Below, piece after piece: positions 27,410-35,764 of a DNA stretch of 64,000 nt; position 1 is the stretch's first letter, and every line of letters begins with the position of its first letter. Under the pieces are notes generated by a model. That model made no database searches, was not told the origin of the DNA, and worked only from the letters and a program-made list of their open reading frames with translations. Origin of the DNA: Pseudomonas sp. S04 (lineage in GTDB: Bacteria > Pseudomonadota > Gammaproteobacteria > Pseudomonadales > Pseudomonadaceae); NCBI RefSeq assembly GCF_009834545.1, contig NZ_CP019427.1:5577001-5641000 (forward strand). Reading direction: 5' to 3'. The translations under genes were made by a program, and so were the position numbers.

Positions 27410-29311
27410 GTGAGCCTATTAGAAGAAAACCAAGCCACCGACCTCGAACAAATCGTCGGCCTCAGCCGTCGCGGTTTTATCAGTGCCGGTGCGCTGTGCG
27501 GTGCCGCGATGTTCCTCGGCGGCAACCTGTTGAGCCGCAGCGTGATGGCCGCCAGCGTCAGTGCCGCCAACAGCAAATTGCTGGGTTTTGCCAGTATCGC
27601 CGCCGCCACCAGTGACACCATCAGCCTGCCGGCGGGCTACACCTCCTCGGTATTGATCAGTTGGGGCCAACCCCTGCACAAGGACGGCCCGGCCTTTGAC
27701 CCCAGTGGCAACGGCACCGCCCTGCAGCAGGAAGCCCAGTTCGGCGACAACAACGATGGCATGAGCCTGTTCGCGTTCCCGGACGACGACAACCGCGCAT
27801 TGATGGCCATCAACAACGAATACACCAACTACCGCTACCTCTACCCCCACGGCGGCATGCCGCAATCGGCCGAAGAAGTGCACAAGGCCCTGGCCTGCGA
27901 AGGCGTATCGGTCATTGAAGTGCAGCGCCAGGACGGCCAATGGCACTTCGTCCAGGGCTCGCGCTACAACCGCCGCATCCACGGCAACGCGCCGATTCGT
28001 GTCGGTGGCCCGGCCGCCGGCCACGCCTTGTTGCAGACCAGCGCCGATCCCAAAGGCCTGAATGTGCTCGGCACGTTCCAGAACTGCGCCAACGGCAAGA
28101 CGCCCTGGGGCACCTACCTGACCTGCGAAGAGAACTTCACCGACTGTTTTGGCAGCAGCAATGCCGATCAGAAGTTCGACGCCGCGCAAAAACGCTACGG
28201 TGTAGTGGCGACCAGCAAAGAGATCAACTGGCACCCCCACGATCCGCGTTTTGACCTGGCGAAAAACCCCAACGAGCTCAATCGCCACGGCTGGGTGGTG
28301 GAAATCGATCCGTTCGACCCGCAGTCAACCCCGGTCAAGCGCACCGCCCTGGGCCGTTTCAAGCACGAAAACGCCGCCCTAGCCGAAACCCATGACGGGC
28401 GTGCGGTGGTGTACATGGGCGACGACGAGCGTGGCGAGTTCATCTACAAGTTCATCAGCCGCGACAAGATCGACCACCAGAACCCCAAGGCCAACCACGA
28501 CCTGCTGGACCATGGCACCTTGTACGTCGCCCGTTTTGATGCCGGCGACAGCAACCCCGATCACCCCAAGGGCCAGGGCCAGTGGGTCGAACTGAGCCAC
28601 GGCAAGAACGGCATCGACGCCAGCAACGGCTTTGCCGATCAGGCCGAGGTGCTGATTCACGCGCGCCTGGCGGCCAGCGTGGTCGGCGCAACGCGCATGG
28701 ACCGCCCGGAGTGGATTGTCGTCAGTCCGAGCGACGGCCAGGTCTATTGCACCCTCACCAACAACGTCAAGCGTGGGGAAGAGGGGCAGCCAGCGGGCGG
28801 ACCGAACCCGCGGGAGAAGAACGTCTACGGGCAGATCCTGCGCTGGCGCACCGAGGGCGACGACCATGCCTCGCCGGCGTTCGCCTGGGACCTGTTCGTG
28901 GTTGCCGGCAACCCGACGCTACACGCTGGCACGGCCAAGGCCGGCTCGTCGAACATCACCCCGCAGAACATGTTCAACAGCCCCGATGGCCTGGGCTTCG
29001 ACCAGGCCGGTCGCCTGTGGATCCTGACCGACGGCGACTCCAGCAATGCCGGGGACTTCGCCGGCATGGGCAACAACCAGATGCTCTGCGCCGACCCTGA
29101 AACCGGGGAAATCCGCCGCTTCATGGTCGGCCCGGTAGGTTGTGAGGTCACAGGCATCAGCTTCTCGCCCGACCAGAAAACCCTGTTTGTCGGCATTCAG
29201 CACCCCGGTGAGAACGGCGGTTCGACCTTCCCCGAGCACCTGCCCAACGGCAAGCCGCGCTCCTCGGTCATGGCCATCCGCCGGGAAGACGGCGGGATCG
29301 TCGGCGCCTGA
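27410..29311 (+). CDS. phoX: Tat-exported PhoX-family phosphatase (DUF839)
   Basis: A 633-residue protein beginning with GTG 27410, set by CAGGGAG 6 nt upstream; the only ATG nearby is out of frame. A twin-arginine signal, SRRGFISAGALCGAAMFLGG at about 19-38, marks export of a folded protein to the periplasm. The rest is the PhoX/DUF839 beta-propeller, with TYLTCEENFTDCFG, a calcium/iron-site-like segment, and GVVATSKEINWHPHDPRFD. PhoX enzymes release phosphate from esters using Fe and Ca. I found no convincing Pho box upstream, so phosphate control is not shown. Confidence 0.8.
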   Translation: MSLLEENQATDLEQIVGLSRRGFISAGALCGAAMFLGGNLLSRSVMAASVSAANSKLLGFASIAAATSDTISLPAGYTSSVLISWGQPLHKDGPAFDPSGNGTALQQEAQFGDNNDGMSLFAFPDDDNRALMAINNEYTNYRYLYPHGGMPQSAEEVHKALACEGVSVIEVQRQDGQWHFVQGSRYNRRIHGNAPIRVGGPAAGHALLQTSADPKGLNVLGTFQNCANGKTPWGTYLTCEENFTDCFGSSNADQKFDAAQKRYGVVATSKEINWHPHDPRFDLAKNPNELNRHGWVVEIDPFDPQSTPVKRTALGRFKHENAALAETHDGRAVVYMGDDERGEFIYKFISRDKIDHQNPKANHDLLDHGTLYVARFDAGDSNPDHPKGQGQWVELSHGKNGIDASNGFADQAEVLIHARLAASVVGATRMDRPEWIVVSPSDGQVYCTLTNNVKRGEEGQPAGGPNPREKNVYGQILRWRTEGDDHASPAFAWDLFVVAGNPTLHAGTAKAGSSNITPQNMFNSPDGLGFDQAGRLWILTDGDSSNAGDFAGMGNNQMLCADPETGEIRRFMVGPVGCEVTGISFSPDQKTLFVGIQHPGENGGSTFPEHLPNGKPRSSVMAIRREDGGIVGA

Positions 29312-29320
29312 CCCGGCCCT

Positions 29321-29368
29321 TCGCGAACCGGCTCGCCTGCACAGCCAACTGTGCGAGCCGGCTCGCGA
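29321..29368. repeat. Inverted repeat (REP-like) after phoX
   Basis: TCGCGAACCGGCTCGC (29321-29336) and GCGAGCCGGCTCGCGA (29353-29368) form a 16-bp pair with one mismatch. The core CCGGCTCGC differs from the common REPs in the window. It starts 10 nt past the phoX stop and may also serve as its 3'-end hairpin. Confidence 0.7.
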
Positions 29369-29456
29369 TGCCATCTGCACAGCCCCCACCTATCTGCGTC
29401 CGTCTGCGCTACCATGCTTGGCCGGACGCGGCAGCCTGCTGCGCGCAGGAGTCAGC

Positions 29457-30431
29457 ATGTCTCACCCGTTTGAAACACTTACCCCCGATCTGGTGCTCGA
29501 TGCCGTTGAAAGCATCGGCTTTCTCAGCGACGCCCGCGTCCTGGCACTCAACAGCTACGAAAACCGCGTGTATCAGGTCGGCATCGACGACAGCGAACCC
29601 CTGATCGCCAAGTTCTATCGCCCGCAGCGCTGGACCAACGAAGCCATTCTCGAAGAACACCGCTTCACCTTCGAGCTGGCCGAGTGTGAAGTGCCGGTGG
29701 TGGCGCCGCTGATTCACAATGGCGAAAGCCTGTTCGAACACGCCGGTTTTCGCTTCACCCTGTTCCCGCGCCGTGGCGGCCGTGCCCCGGAGCCGGGCAA
29801 TCTCGACCAGCTCTACCGCCTGGGCCAGTTGCTCGGGCGTTTGCACGCGGTGGGCTCGACCCGCCCGTTCGAACACCGCGAAGCACTGGGAGTGAAGAAT
29901 TTCGGCCATGACTCGCTGAACACCCTGCTCGAAGGCAATTTCGTACCGCGCAGCTTGCTGCCCGCCTACGAGTCAGTGGCACGCGATCTGCTCAAGCGCG
30001 TGGAAGAGGTGTACGCCAGCACGCCGCACAAGAACATCCGCATGCACGGCGACTGCCACCCCGGCAACATGATGTGCCGCGATGAGATGTTCCATATCGT
30101 CGACCTCGACGACTGTCGCATGGGCCCGGCGGTGCAGGACCTGTGGATGATGCTTGCTGGCGATCGCCAGGAATGCCTCAGCCAATTGTCGGAGCTGATG
30201 GACGGCTACCGCGAGTTCCACGACTTCGACCCGCGCGAACTGGCGCTGATCGAGCCGCTGCGCGCCCTGCGCCTCATGCACTACAGCGCCTGGCTGGCCC
30301 GTCGCTGGGACGACCCGGCATTCCCCCGCAGCTTCCCCTGGTTCGGCACCGAGCGTTACTGGGGCGACCAGGTGCTGGCGTTGCGTGAGCAATTATCGGC
30401 GTTGAACGAAGAGCCCCTGAAACTCTTCTGA
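29457..30431 (+). CDS. srkA: Stress response serine/threonine kinase SrkA (YihE/RdoA)
   Basis: A 324-residue aminoglycoside-phosphotransferase-like kinase. K52 in LIAKFYRPQRW, the catalytic loop HGDCHPGN with D199, and DLDD (217-220) in place of DFG are present. SrkA phosphorylates proteins on Ser/Thr and protects against envelope and oxidative stress in E. coli. AGGAG at 29447-29451 precedes the ATG. It is monocistronic between two inverted repeats. Confidence 0.9.
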   Translation: MSHPFETLTPDLVLDAVESIGFLSDARVLALNSYENRVYQVGIDDSEPLIAKFYRPQRWTNEAILEEHRFTFELAECEVPVVAPLIHNGESLFEHAGFRFTLFPRRGGRAPEPGNLDQLYRLGQLLGRLHAVGSTRPFEHREALGVKNFGHDSLNTLLEGNFVPRSLLPAYESVARDLLKRVEEVYASTPHKNIRMHGDCHPGNMMCRDEMFHIVDLDDCRMGPAVQDLWMMLAGDRQECLSQLSELMDGYREFHDFDPRELALIEPLRALRLMHYSAWLARRWDDPAFPRSFPWFGTERYWGDQVLALREQLSALNEEPLKLF

Positions 30432-30448
30432 CCCATACAAATCCCCCC

Positions 30449-30574
30449 TGTAGGAGCGAGCACCCGCTTGCGGCCTGCTCGCGAAGAACGCAAGGGCAAC
30501 GCGTTTATCCAGACAGCACGCGTTATCGTTAACGTCCATCGCGAGCAGGCCGCAAGCGGGCGCTCGCTCCTACA
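30449..30574. repeat. Long inverted repeat between srkA and rarD
   Basis: 36-bp arms at 30449-30484 (TGTAGGAGCGAGCACCCGCT...) and 30539-30574, identical except for one base, 54 nt apart. It shares the GTAGGAGCGAGC and GCTCGCGA ends of the REPs but has a longer central part (CCCGCTTGCGGCCT), so it is a distinct REP subfamily. Confidence 0.85.
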
Positions 30575-30674
30575 AAGACCGATGTTCACAAATGACCTAC
30601 CTATTCAGTCAGGACATTCGCAGACAAATTTCCTTACAATCACTCTTTGTTAGTTGCCTAAGCAAGGATTCTGC

Positions 30675-31562
30675 ATGCAAGCCGCCAACCCGCGTCGCGG
30701 TTACATCCTGGGCCTGAGTGCCTACATCATCTGGGGCTTGTTCCCGCTCTACTTCAAGGCCATCGCCAGCGTACCCGCCGTGGAAATCATCATCCACCGG
30801 GTGCTGTGGTCGGCGCTGTTCGGCGCGTTGCTGCTGATGATCTGGAAACACCCGGGCTGGTGGCGCGAACTGCGGGAGAACCCGCGCCGCCTGGCGATCC
30901 TGGCCCTGAGCGGGACGCTGATCGCGGCCAACTGGCTGACCTACGTCTGGTCGGTAAACAACGGGCGCATGCTCGAAGCCAGCCTCGGCTACTACATCAA
31001 CCCGTTAGTGAACGTGCTGCTGGGCATGCTGCTGCTCGGTGAGCGCCTGCGTCGCATGCAGTGGCTGGCCGTTGGCCTGGCAGCCGTAGGTGTGGCGCAG
31101 CAGGTCTGGCAAGTCGGCAGCCTGCCCTGGGTGTCGCTGGTGCTGGCATTGACCTTCGGTTTCTACGGCCTGATCCGCAAGCAGGCGCCGGTCAAGGCCC
31201 TGCCTGGGCTGGTAGTGGAGACCTGGATGCTGGTGCCGATTGCGGTCGCATGGCTGCTCTTCAACCCGACCGCAAGTAGCGCCCAAGCTGAATTCTGGAC
31301 CACCTCCGAAGCCTGGTGGCTGGTGGCGGCCGGTCCAGTGACGCTGGTGCCGCTGGTCTGCTTCAACGCCGCCGCCCGGCACCTGCCCTACACCACCCTG
31401 GGCTTCCTGCAATACCTGGCGCCGACCCTGGTGCTGTTGCAGGCAGTGCTGCTGTTTGGCGAACACCTGTCCTCCAGCACCCTGGTGGCCTTCATGTTTA
31501 TCTGGGCTGGGTTGGCGGTCTACAGCATCGATGCCTGGATCAGTTTGCGTCGACGCAACTGA
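30675..31562 (+). CDS. rarD: RarD/EamA-family transporter
   Basis: A 295-residue inner-membrane protein with about ten hydrophobic segments, typical of the DMT superfamily. RGYILGLSAYIIWGLFPLYFKA is the RarD signature at the N terminus, and NYLTY-like NWLTYVWSVNNGRMLEASLGYYINPLV follows. The substrate is unknown; chloramphenicol sensitivity gave the name. The start ATG 30675 follows AAGGA and precedes the family N terminus. Confidence 0.9.
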   Translation: MQAANPRRGYILGLSAYIIWGLFPLYFKAIASVPAVEIIIHRVLWSALFGALLLMIWKHPGWWRELRENPRRLAILALSGTLIAANWLTYVWSVNNGRMLEASLGYYINPLVNVLLGMLLLGERLRRMQWLAVGLAAVGVAQQVWQVGSLPWVSLVLALTFGFYGLIRKQAPVKALPGLVVETWMLVPIAVAWLLFNPTASSAQAEFWTTSEAWWLVAAGPVTLVPLVCFNAAARHLPYTTLGFLQYLAPTLVLLQAVLLFGEHLSSSTLVAFMFIWAGLAVYSIDAWISLRRRN

Positions 31563-31579
31563 TCAAAAAACGCACAACA

Positions 31580-31612
31580 AGCTGCAAGCCACGGTGTACG
31601 TGGCCTGCAGCT
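31580..31612 (+). terminator. Probable rarD terminator hairpin
   Basis: AGCTGCAAGCCAC (31580-31592) and GTGGCCTGCAGCT (31600-31612) form a 13-bp stem with one A-C mismatch and a 7-nt loop, 17 nt past the rarD stop. There is no T-run. Confidence 0.5.
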
Positions 31613-31625
31613 ATCCTTCCCAAGG

Positions 31626-31772
31626 TTATCCACAACCTGATCCCCGCCGTTTGTGCACAAGCCCTTGAAACTGCTGGTTTTTTGACCAATATCCCGTAGG
31701 CCACGGCCCGCCTGCGCTGCAGGCCTGTCTCTACAGGTTATCCACAGGCAGGTGCAGGTTTTTCTTGGATAA
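31626..31772. other. DnaA-box cluster
   Basis: Perfect DnaA boxes TTATCCACA at 31626-31634 and 31738-31746 on the plus strand, a reverse-strand TTATCCAAG at 31764-31772 (7 of 9), and the palindrome TTGTGCACAA at 31651-31660, which reads as an 8-of-9 box on both strands. All lie in the 220-nt gap between rarD and the ACT-domain gene. It may titrate DnaA or regulate the neighbouring genes; there is no AT-rich unwinding region or dnaA/dnaN nearby, so it is not oriC. Confidence 0.5.
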
Positions 31773-31784
31773 CCCTACCTGCGC

Positions 31785-32303
31785 CTACGGATCGCTACGC
31801 AACACCAACTCCACCATCAAGTCATCGGCCAGGGTTTCCAGCCGCGACTGCAGCACGTCCAGCGACAGGGTCAAGGGCACCGCAAGAATGGCTTCGGCAT
31901 GAAACAGCGGTTCACTGCTCATGGGTGCTGGCCGCACCTCGGTCACCAACCGCTCGAGGTTGACCCCTTGCTCACTGAGCAGGCGGGTAATGTCGCGCAC
32001 AATTCCCGGACGATCGTTACCTACCAACTCCATGGCAATCGGCTTCCAGGTGCAGGACTGTTCGATCCCGCTCTCGGCAATCAATACCCGAATCCCGTGG
32101 CTGGCCAACGCCTGCAGCGCATCCACCAGTTCGTCGTAGGCCTCGGCCGGCACCCCCACCCGCAGGATCCCGGCAAATTGCCCGGCCATCCGCGACATGC
32201 GGCTTTCCAGCCAGTTGCCGCCATGTTCGGCGATACATTGGGCAATGCGCTCGACCTGACCGGGTTTATCCGGGGCGAATACCGTGAGTACGAGGTGGTC
32301 CAT
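31785..32303 (-). CDS. GcvR-like ACT-domain regulatory protein
   Basis: A 172-residue protein of two ACT domains: DHLVLTVFAPDKPGQVERIAQCIAEHGGNWLESRMSR form begins at residue 2, and the second starts near 90 with AMELVGNDRPGIVRDITRLLSEQGVNLE. Two-ACT proteins like this belong to the GcvR family (regulator of the glycine cleavage system acting on GcvA) but many pseudomonad homologues are uncharacterised. It is divergent from glcB with a 501-nt gap between. Confidence 0.8.
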   Translation of the reverse strand: MDHLVLTVFAPDKPGQVERIAQCIAEHGGNWLESRMSRMAGQFAGILRVGVPAEAYDELVDALQALASHGIRVLIAESGIEQSCTWKPIAMELVGNDRPGIVRDITRLLSEQGVNLERLVTEVRPAPMSSEPLFHAEAILAVPLTLSLDVLQSRLETLADDLMVELVLRSDP

Positions 32304-32804
32304 GGCGCAGCCCTCTAGTCATGACTTTTGTTCTGGAAAGGCAAGTATAGGCAAGGGGCTGGTGATGCTCGGCCGCGATGCGTCGGTGAGTCGATTGCCG
32401 GTGATTGGCGCAACAGCGGAAACCCTGAAAACCACAAATCGTGTACAAGTTTTTATATTTAACTGGAACAATCTCATGGTTTTTTGAGAACATCCCGTGC
32501 CCTGACGTGACTGCAATGCGTCATGGGGTCGCAGAACGACGTAATTAGTCTAATTTTCACAACCGCAATTCATCATGTAGTATGCCGCAGCGCGCACTAC
32601 ATAACGTTGGATCGATGTCTGCCGCAGGCCCAATCGCAACCCTGAAAGCCCCGTCAGCAAGGCCTCCAAGCCGTTGATTGGTCCCGCCCAGCCGCCCGTC
32701 ATGGCATGTACTGGTAGGGCGGTTTGTGGTTTAAATGGCCAGTGGCTTCATTGTCATAATTGAAGAGCTGAAAAGCGAAATAGCTGAGCAGAGTGAGGCA
32801 AGCA
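32304..32804 (+). promoter_or_regulatory. 501-nt gap upstream of glcB: no gene, possible promoter and palindromes
   Basis: No credible reading frame is seen. Structure present: an odd palindrome AATTAGTCTAATT (32543-32555); a possible sigma-70 promoter TTTTCA (32554-32559), 18 nt, TAGTAT (32578-32583) on the plus strand; and ATGTAGT (32575-32581) with ACTACAT (32596-32602) as inverted arms 14 nt apart, overlapping that -10. This would give a leader of about 200 nt before glcB. A GAGG ribosome site lies at 32794-32797. Regulators are unknown. Confidence 0.4.
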
Positions 32805-34982
32805 ATGACTGAACACGTTCAAGTCGGTGGCCTGCAGGTCGCCAAAGTCCTGTTCGACTTCGTGAACAACGAAGCCATTCCCGGTACCGGCCTCACCGCC
32901 GATAAGTTCTGGGCCGGAGCCGACAAGGTCATTCACGACCTGGCCCCGAAGAACAAAGCCCTACTCGCCAAACGCGATGACTTCCAGGCGCGTATCGACG
33001 CCTGGCACCAGTCCCGTACCGGCCAAGCACACGATGCTGTGGCCTACAAAGCCTTCCTGCAAGACATCGGTTATCTGCTGCCAGAAGCGGCCGATTTCCA
33101 GGCTACGACGCAAAACGTCGATGAAGAAATCGCCCGTATGGCCGGCCCGCAACTGGTGGTGCCGGTGATGAACGCCCGCTTCGCCCTGAACGCCTCGAAC
33201 GCTCGCTGGGGTTCGTTGTACGACGCGCTCTATGGCACTGACGCCATCAGCGAAGCCGATGGCGCGCAGAAGGGCAAAGGCTACAACAAGGTCCGTGGCG
33301 ACAAGGTCATCGCCTTCGCCCGCGCCTTCCTCGACGAGGCCGCACCGCTGGCCGCCGGCTCCCATGTCGACTCCAGCCGCTACGCGATCGTTGCTGGCAA
33401 GCTGGTGGTCAGTCTCAAGGGCGGCAGCAACACCGGCCTGCGCAACGACGCGCAACTGATCGGTTTCCACGGCGACGCCGCGGCACCGACCGCGGTGCTG
33501 CTCAAGCACAATGGCCTGCACTTCGAAATCCAGATCGACGCCAGCACCCCGGTCGGCCAGACCGACGCAGCCGGTGTCAAAGACGTACTGATGGAAGCGG
33601 CGCTGACCACCATCATGGACTGCGAAGACTCGGTCGCTGCCGTCGATGCCGACGACAAAGTGGTGATCTACCGCAACTGGCTCGGCCTGATGAAGGGCGA
33701 CCTGTCGGAAGAAGTCAGCAAGGGCGGCCAGAGCTTTACCCGCACCATGAACGCCGACCGCACCTACACCGCGCCTGATGGCAGCGAACTGAGCCTGCAC
33801 GGCCGCTCCCTGCTGTTCGTGCGTAACGTCGGCCACCTGATGACCATCGATGCGATCCTCGACAAGGACGGCAACGAAGTTCCGGAAGGCATCCTCGACG
33901 GCCTGGTGACCAACCTGGCGGCGATCCACAGCCTCAACGGCAACACCACCCGCAAAAACAGCCGCACCGGTTCGGTCTACATCGTCAAACCGAAAATGCA
34001 CGGTCCTGAAGAAGCGGCGTTCACCAACGAGCTGTTCGGGCGCATCGAAGACGTCCTCGAGCTGCCACGCAACACCCTCAAAGTCGGGATCATGGACGAA
34101 GAGCGGCGCACCACCATCAACCTCAAGGCGTGCATCAAGGCCGCCAGCGAGCGCGTGGTGTTCATCAACACCGGCTTCCTCGACCGCACCGGCGATGAAA
34201 TCCACACCTCCATGGAAGCCGGCCCGATGGTTCGCAAGGCCGACATGAAGGCTGAAAAATGGATCGGCGCCTACGAAAACTGGAACGTCGATATCGGTCT
34301 GAGCACCGGCCTGCAAGGCCGCGCGCAAATCGGTAAAGGCATGTGGGCCATGCCCGACCTGATGGCCGCCATGCTCGAGCAGAAAGTCGCTCACCCACTG
34401 GCCGGTGCCAACACCGCCTGGGTGCCGTCGCCGACTGCTGCCGCCCTGCACGCCCTGCACTACCACAAGGTCGACGTATTCGCTCGCCAGGCCGAACTGG
34501 CCAAGCGCACCCGCGCCTCGGTGGACGACATCCTGACCATCCCCCTGGCGGTGAACCCGCAGTGGAGCGCCGAGCAGATCAAGAACGAACTGGACAACAA
34601 CGCCCAGGGCATTCTCGGTTATGTCGTGCGCTGGATCGACCAGGGTGTCGGTTGCTCGAAGGTCCCGGACATCAATGACGTCGGCCTGATGGAAGACCGT
34701 GCGACGCTGCGTATCTCCAGCCAGCACATCGCCAACTGGCTGCGCCATGGCATCGTCACTGAAGATCAGGTGATGGAAAGCCTCAAGCGCATGGCGCCGG
34801 TGGTTGACCGCCAGAACGCCAACGACCCGCTGTATCGTCCGCTGGCACCGAACTTCGACAGCAACATCGCCTTCCAGGCGGCGGTCGAACTGGTGATCGA
34901 AGGCACCCAGCAGCCGAACGGCTACACCGAGCCGGTCCTGCACCGTCGCCGGCGTGAATTCAAGGCTGCCAATGGCCTCTAA
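32805..34982 (+). CDS. glcB: Malate synthase G
   Basis: A 725-residue enzyme of the normal GlcB length that condenses glyoxylate and acetyl-CoA to malate. [11 protein letters not shown] in the TIM-barrel, [12 protein letters not shown] and the C-terminal catalytic segment are conserved. The ATG at 32805 follows GAGG. It is monocistronic, with a strong bidirectional terminator after it. It serves growth on acetate, fatty acids and glycolate, fitting the beta-oxidation genes in the window. Confidence 0.97.
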   Translation: MTEHVQVGGLQVAKVLFDFVNNEAIPGTGLTADKFWAGADKVIHDLAPKNKALLAKRDDFQARIDAWHQSRTGQAHDAVAYKAFLQDIGYLLPEAADFQATTQNVDEEIARMAGPQLVVPVMNARFALNASNARWGSLYDALYGTDAISEADGAQKGKGYNKVRGDKVIAFARAFLDEAAPLAAGSHVDSSRYAIVAGKLVVSLKGGSNTGLRNDAQLIGFHGDAAAPTAVLLKHNGLHFEIQIDASTPVGQTDAAGVKDVLMEAALTTIMDCEDSVAAVDADDKVVIYRNWLGLMKGDLSEEVSKGGQSFTRTMNADRTYTAPDGSELSLHGRSLLFVRNVGHLMTIDAILDKDGNEVPEGILDGLVTNLAAIHSLNGNTTRKNSRTGSVYIVKPKMHGPEEAAFTNELFGRIEDVLELPRNTLKVGIMDEERRTTINLKACIKAASERVVFINTGFLDRTGDEIHTSMEAGPMVRKADMKAEKWIGAYENWNVDIGLSTGLQGRAQIGKGMWAMPDLMAAMLEQKVAHPLAGANTAWVPSPTAAALHALHYHKVDVFARQAELAKRTRASVDDILTIPLAVNPQWSAEQIKNELDNNAQGILGYVVRWIDQGVGCSKVPDINDVGLMEDRATLRISSQHIANWLRHGIVTEDQVMESLKRMAPVVDRQNANDPLYRPLAPNFDSNIAFQAAVELVIEGTQQPNGYTEPVLHRRRREFKAANGL

Positions 34983-35001
34983 GTAAGCGCTGACGCCGGA
35001 C

Positions 35002-35038
35002 AAAAAAAGGCCCTGATCGACAGATCAGGGCCTTTTTT
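35002..35038. terminator. Bidirectional intrinsic terminator between glcB and the receiver gene
   Basis: GGCCCTGATC (35009-35018), loop GACA, GATCAGGGCC (35023-35032), flanked by seven A's before and six T's after. It should end transcripts from both sides. Confidence 0.95.
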
Positions 35039-35059
35039 CGTGATGCCGGGTGTGACTGG

Positions 35060-35506
35060 TTAGAGCGACATGCCCAGCTCATGCCTGACCAACTCCAGCA
35101 ACTTGCCGGTATCGATCGGCTTGAGCAGGAAGTCCACCACGCTCATGTGCATGGCCGCAATCGCGTCCTGCACGTCGGCCTCGCCGGAGACAATGATGAT
35201 CGGCAGTGCGGCCCGGACCGATTCACGCACCTGGCGGATCAGATCCAGCCCATCGACATGCCCCATGCGCAGATCGGTGATCACCAGGCCGATCGAGGGG
35301 GTAGTCTCCAGCAGCTTCAGCGCGCTTTCGCCACTGGCGGCGGTCATGCACCGAATGCCGGCAAGGGCCAGGAACTGCTTGAGCAATTCGCGGGCATCCT
35401 GGTCATCATCGACGATCAATACCCGCTGGGCCGGTAAATCCGGCTCAAGCATGATTGCACTCAGCGCTTCACGCTCGGCATCGCTCAAAATATCGTGGTC
35501 GGACAT
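35060..35506 (-). CDS. Single-domain response regulator
   Basis: A 148-residue protein consisting of a 27-residue N-terminal extension and one receiver domain. The acidic cluster D33-D34-D35, phospho-acceptor D78 in VITDLRM, S107 and K129 in LLKPID are in place. There is no output domain, so it works by protein-protein contact, like CheY or Spo0F. No histidine kinase is adjacent. It is divergent from the cNMP/CBS protein, a pairing I recall from other pseudomonads. Confidence 0.88.
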   Translation of the reverse strand: MSDHDILSDAEREALSAIMLEPDLPAQRVLIVDDDQDARELLKQFLALAGIRCMTAASGESALKLLETTPSIGLVITDLRMGHVDGLDLIRQVRESVRAALPIIIVSGEADVQDAIAAMHMSVVDFLLKPIDTGKLLELVRHELGMSL

Positions 35507-35764
35507 AGGTCACTCAACAGTTTCAGATCGTTCCCCTAGCACAATTATCTGACATCGCTAAGCAGTGCTTAAATGTGCGCTTCGTCGGATACTTTTCCAA
35601 GAGGGTCGGGCAAAGGTTTTAGGTACCCATGACGTAGGACCGCTCCGAGTTTTTTAATCGAGGTCCCGCGACCTAGACTTACGTCCAATGGGCACCCCGT
35701 GCGCAGGGGCCGACCATGCAGATACCCCAACAACAATAAATCGAAAAAGACTGCGGTCATGGTT

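Noticed and set aside
31613..31784. Chromosomal replication origin
   Set aside because: DnaA boxes are present but there is no AT-rich unwinding region and no dnaA, dnaN, rpmH or gidA nearby.
32961..35003. 680-residue open frame opposite glcB
   Set aside because: Antisense shadow of glcB; composition rich in Val, Asp, Gly and His and no motif.
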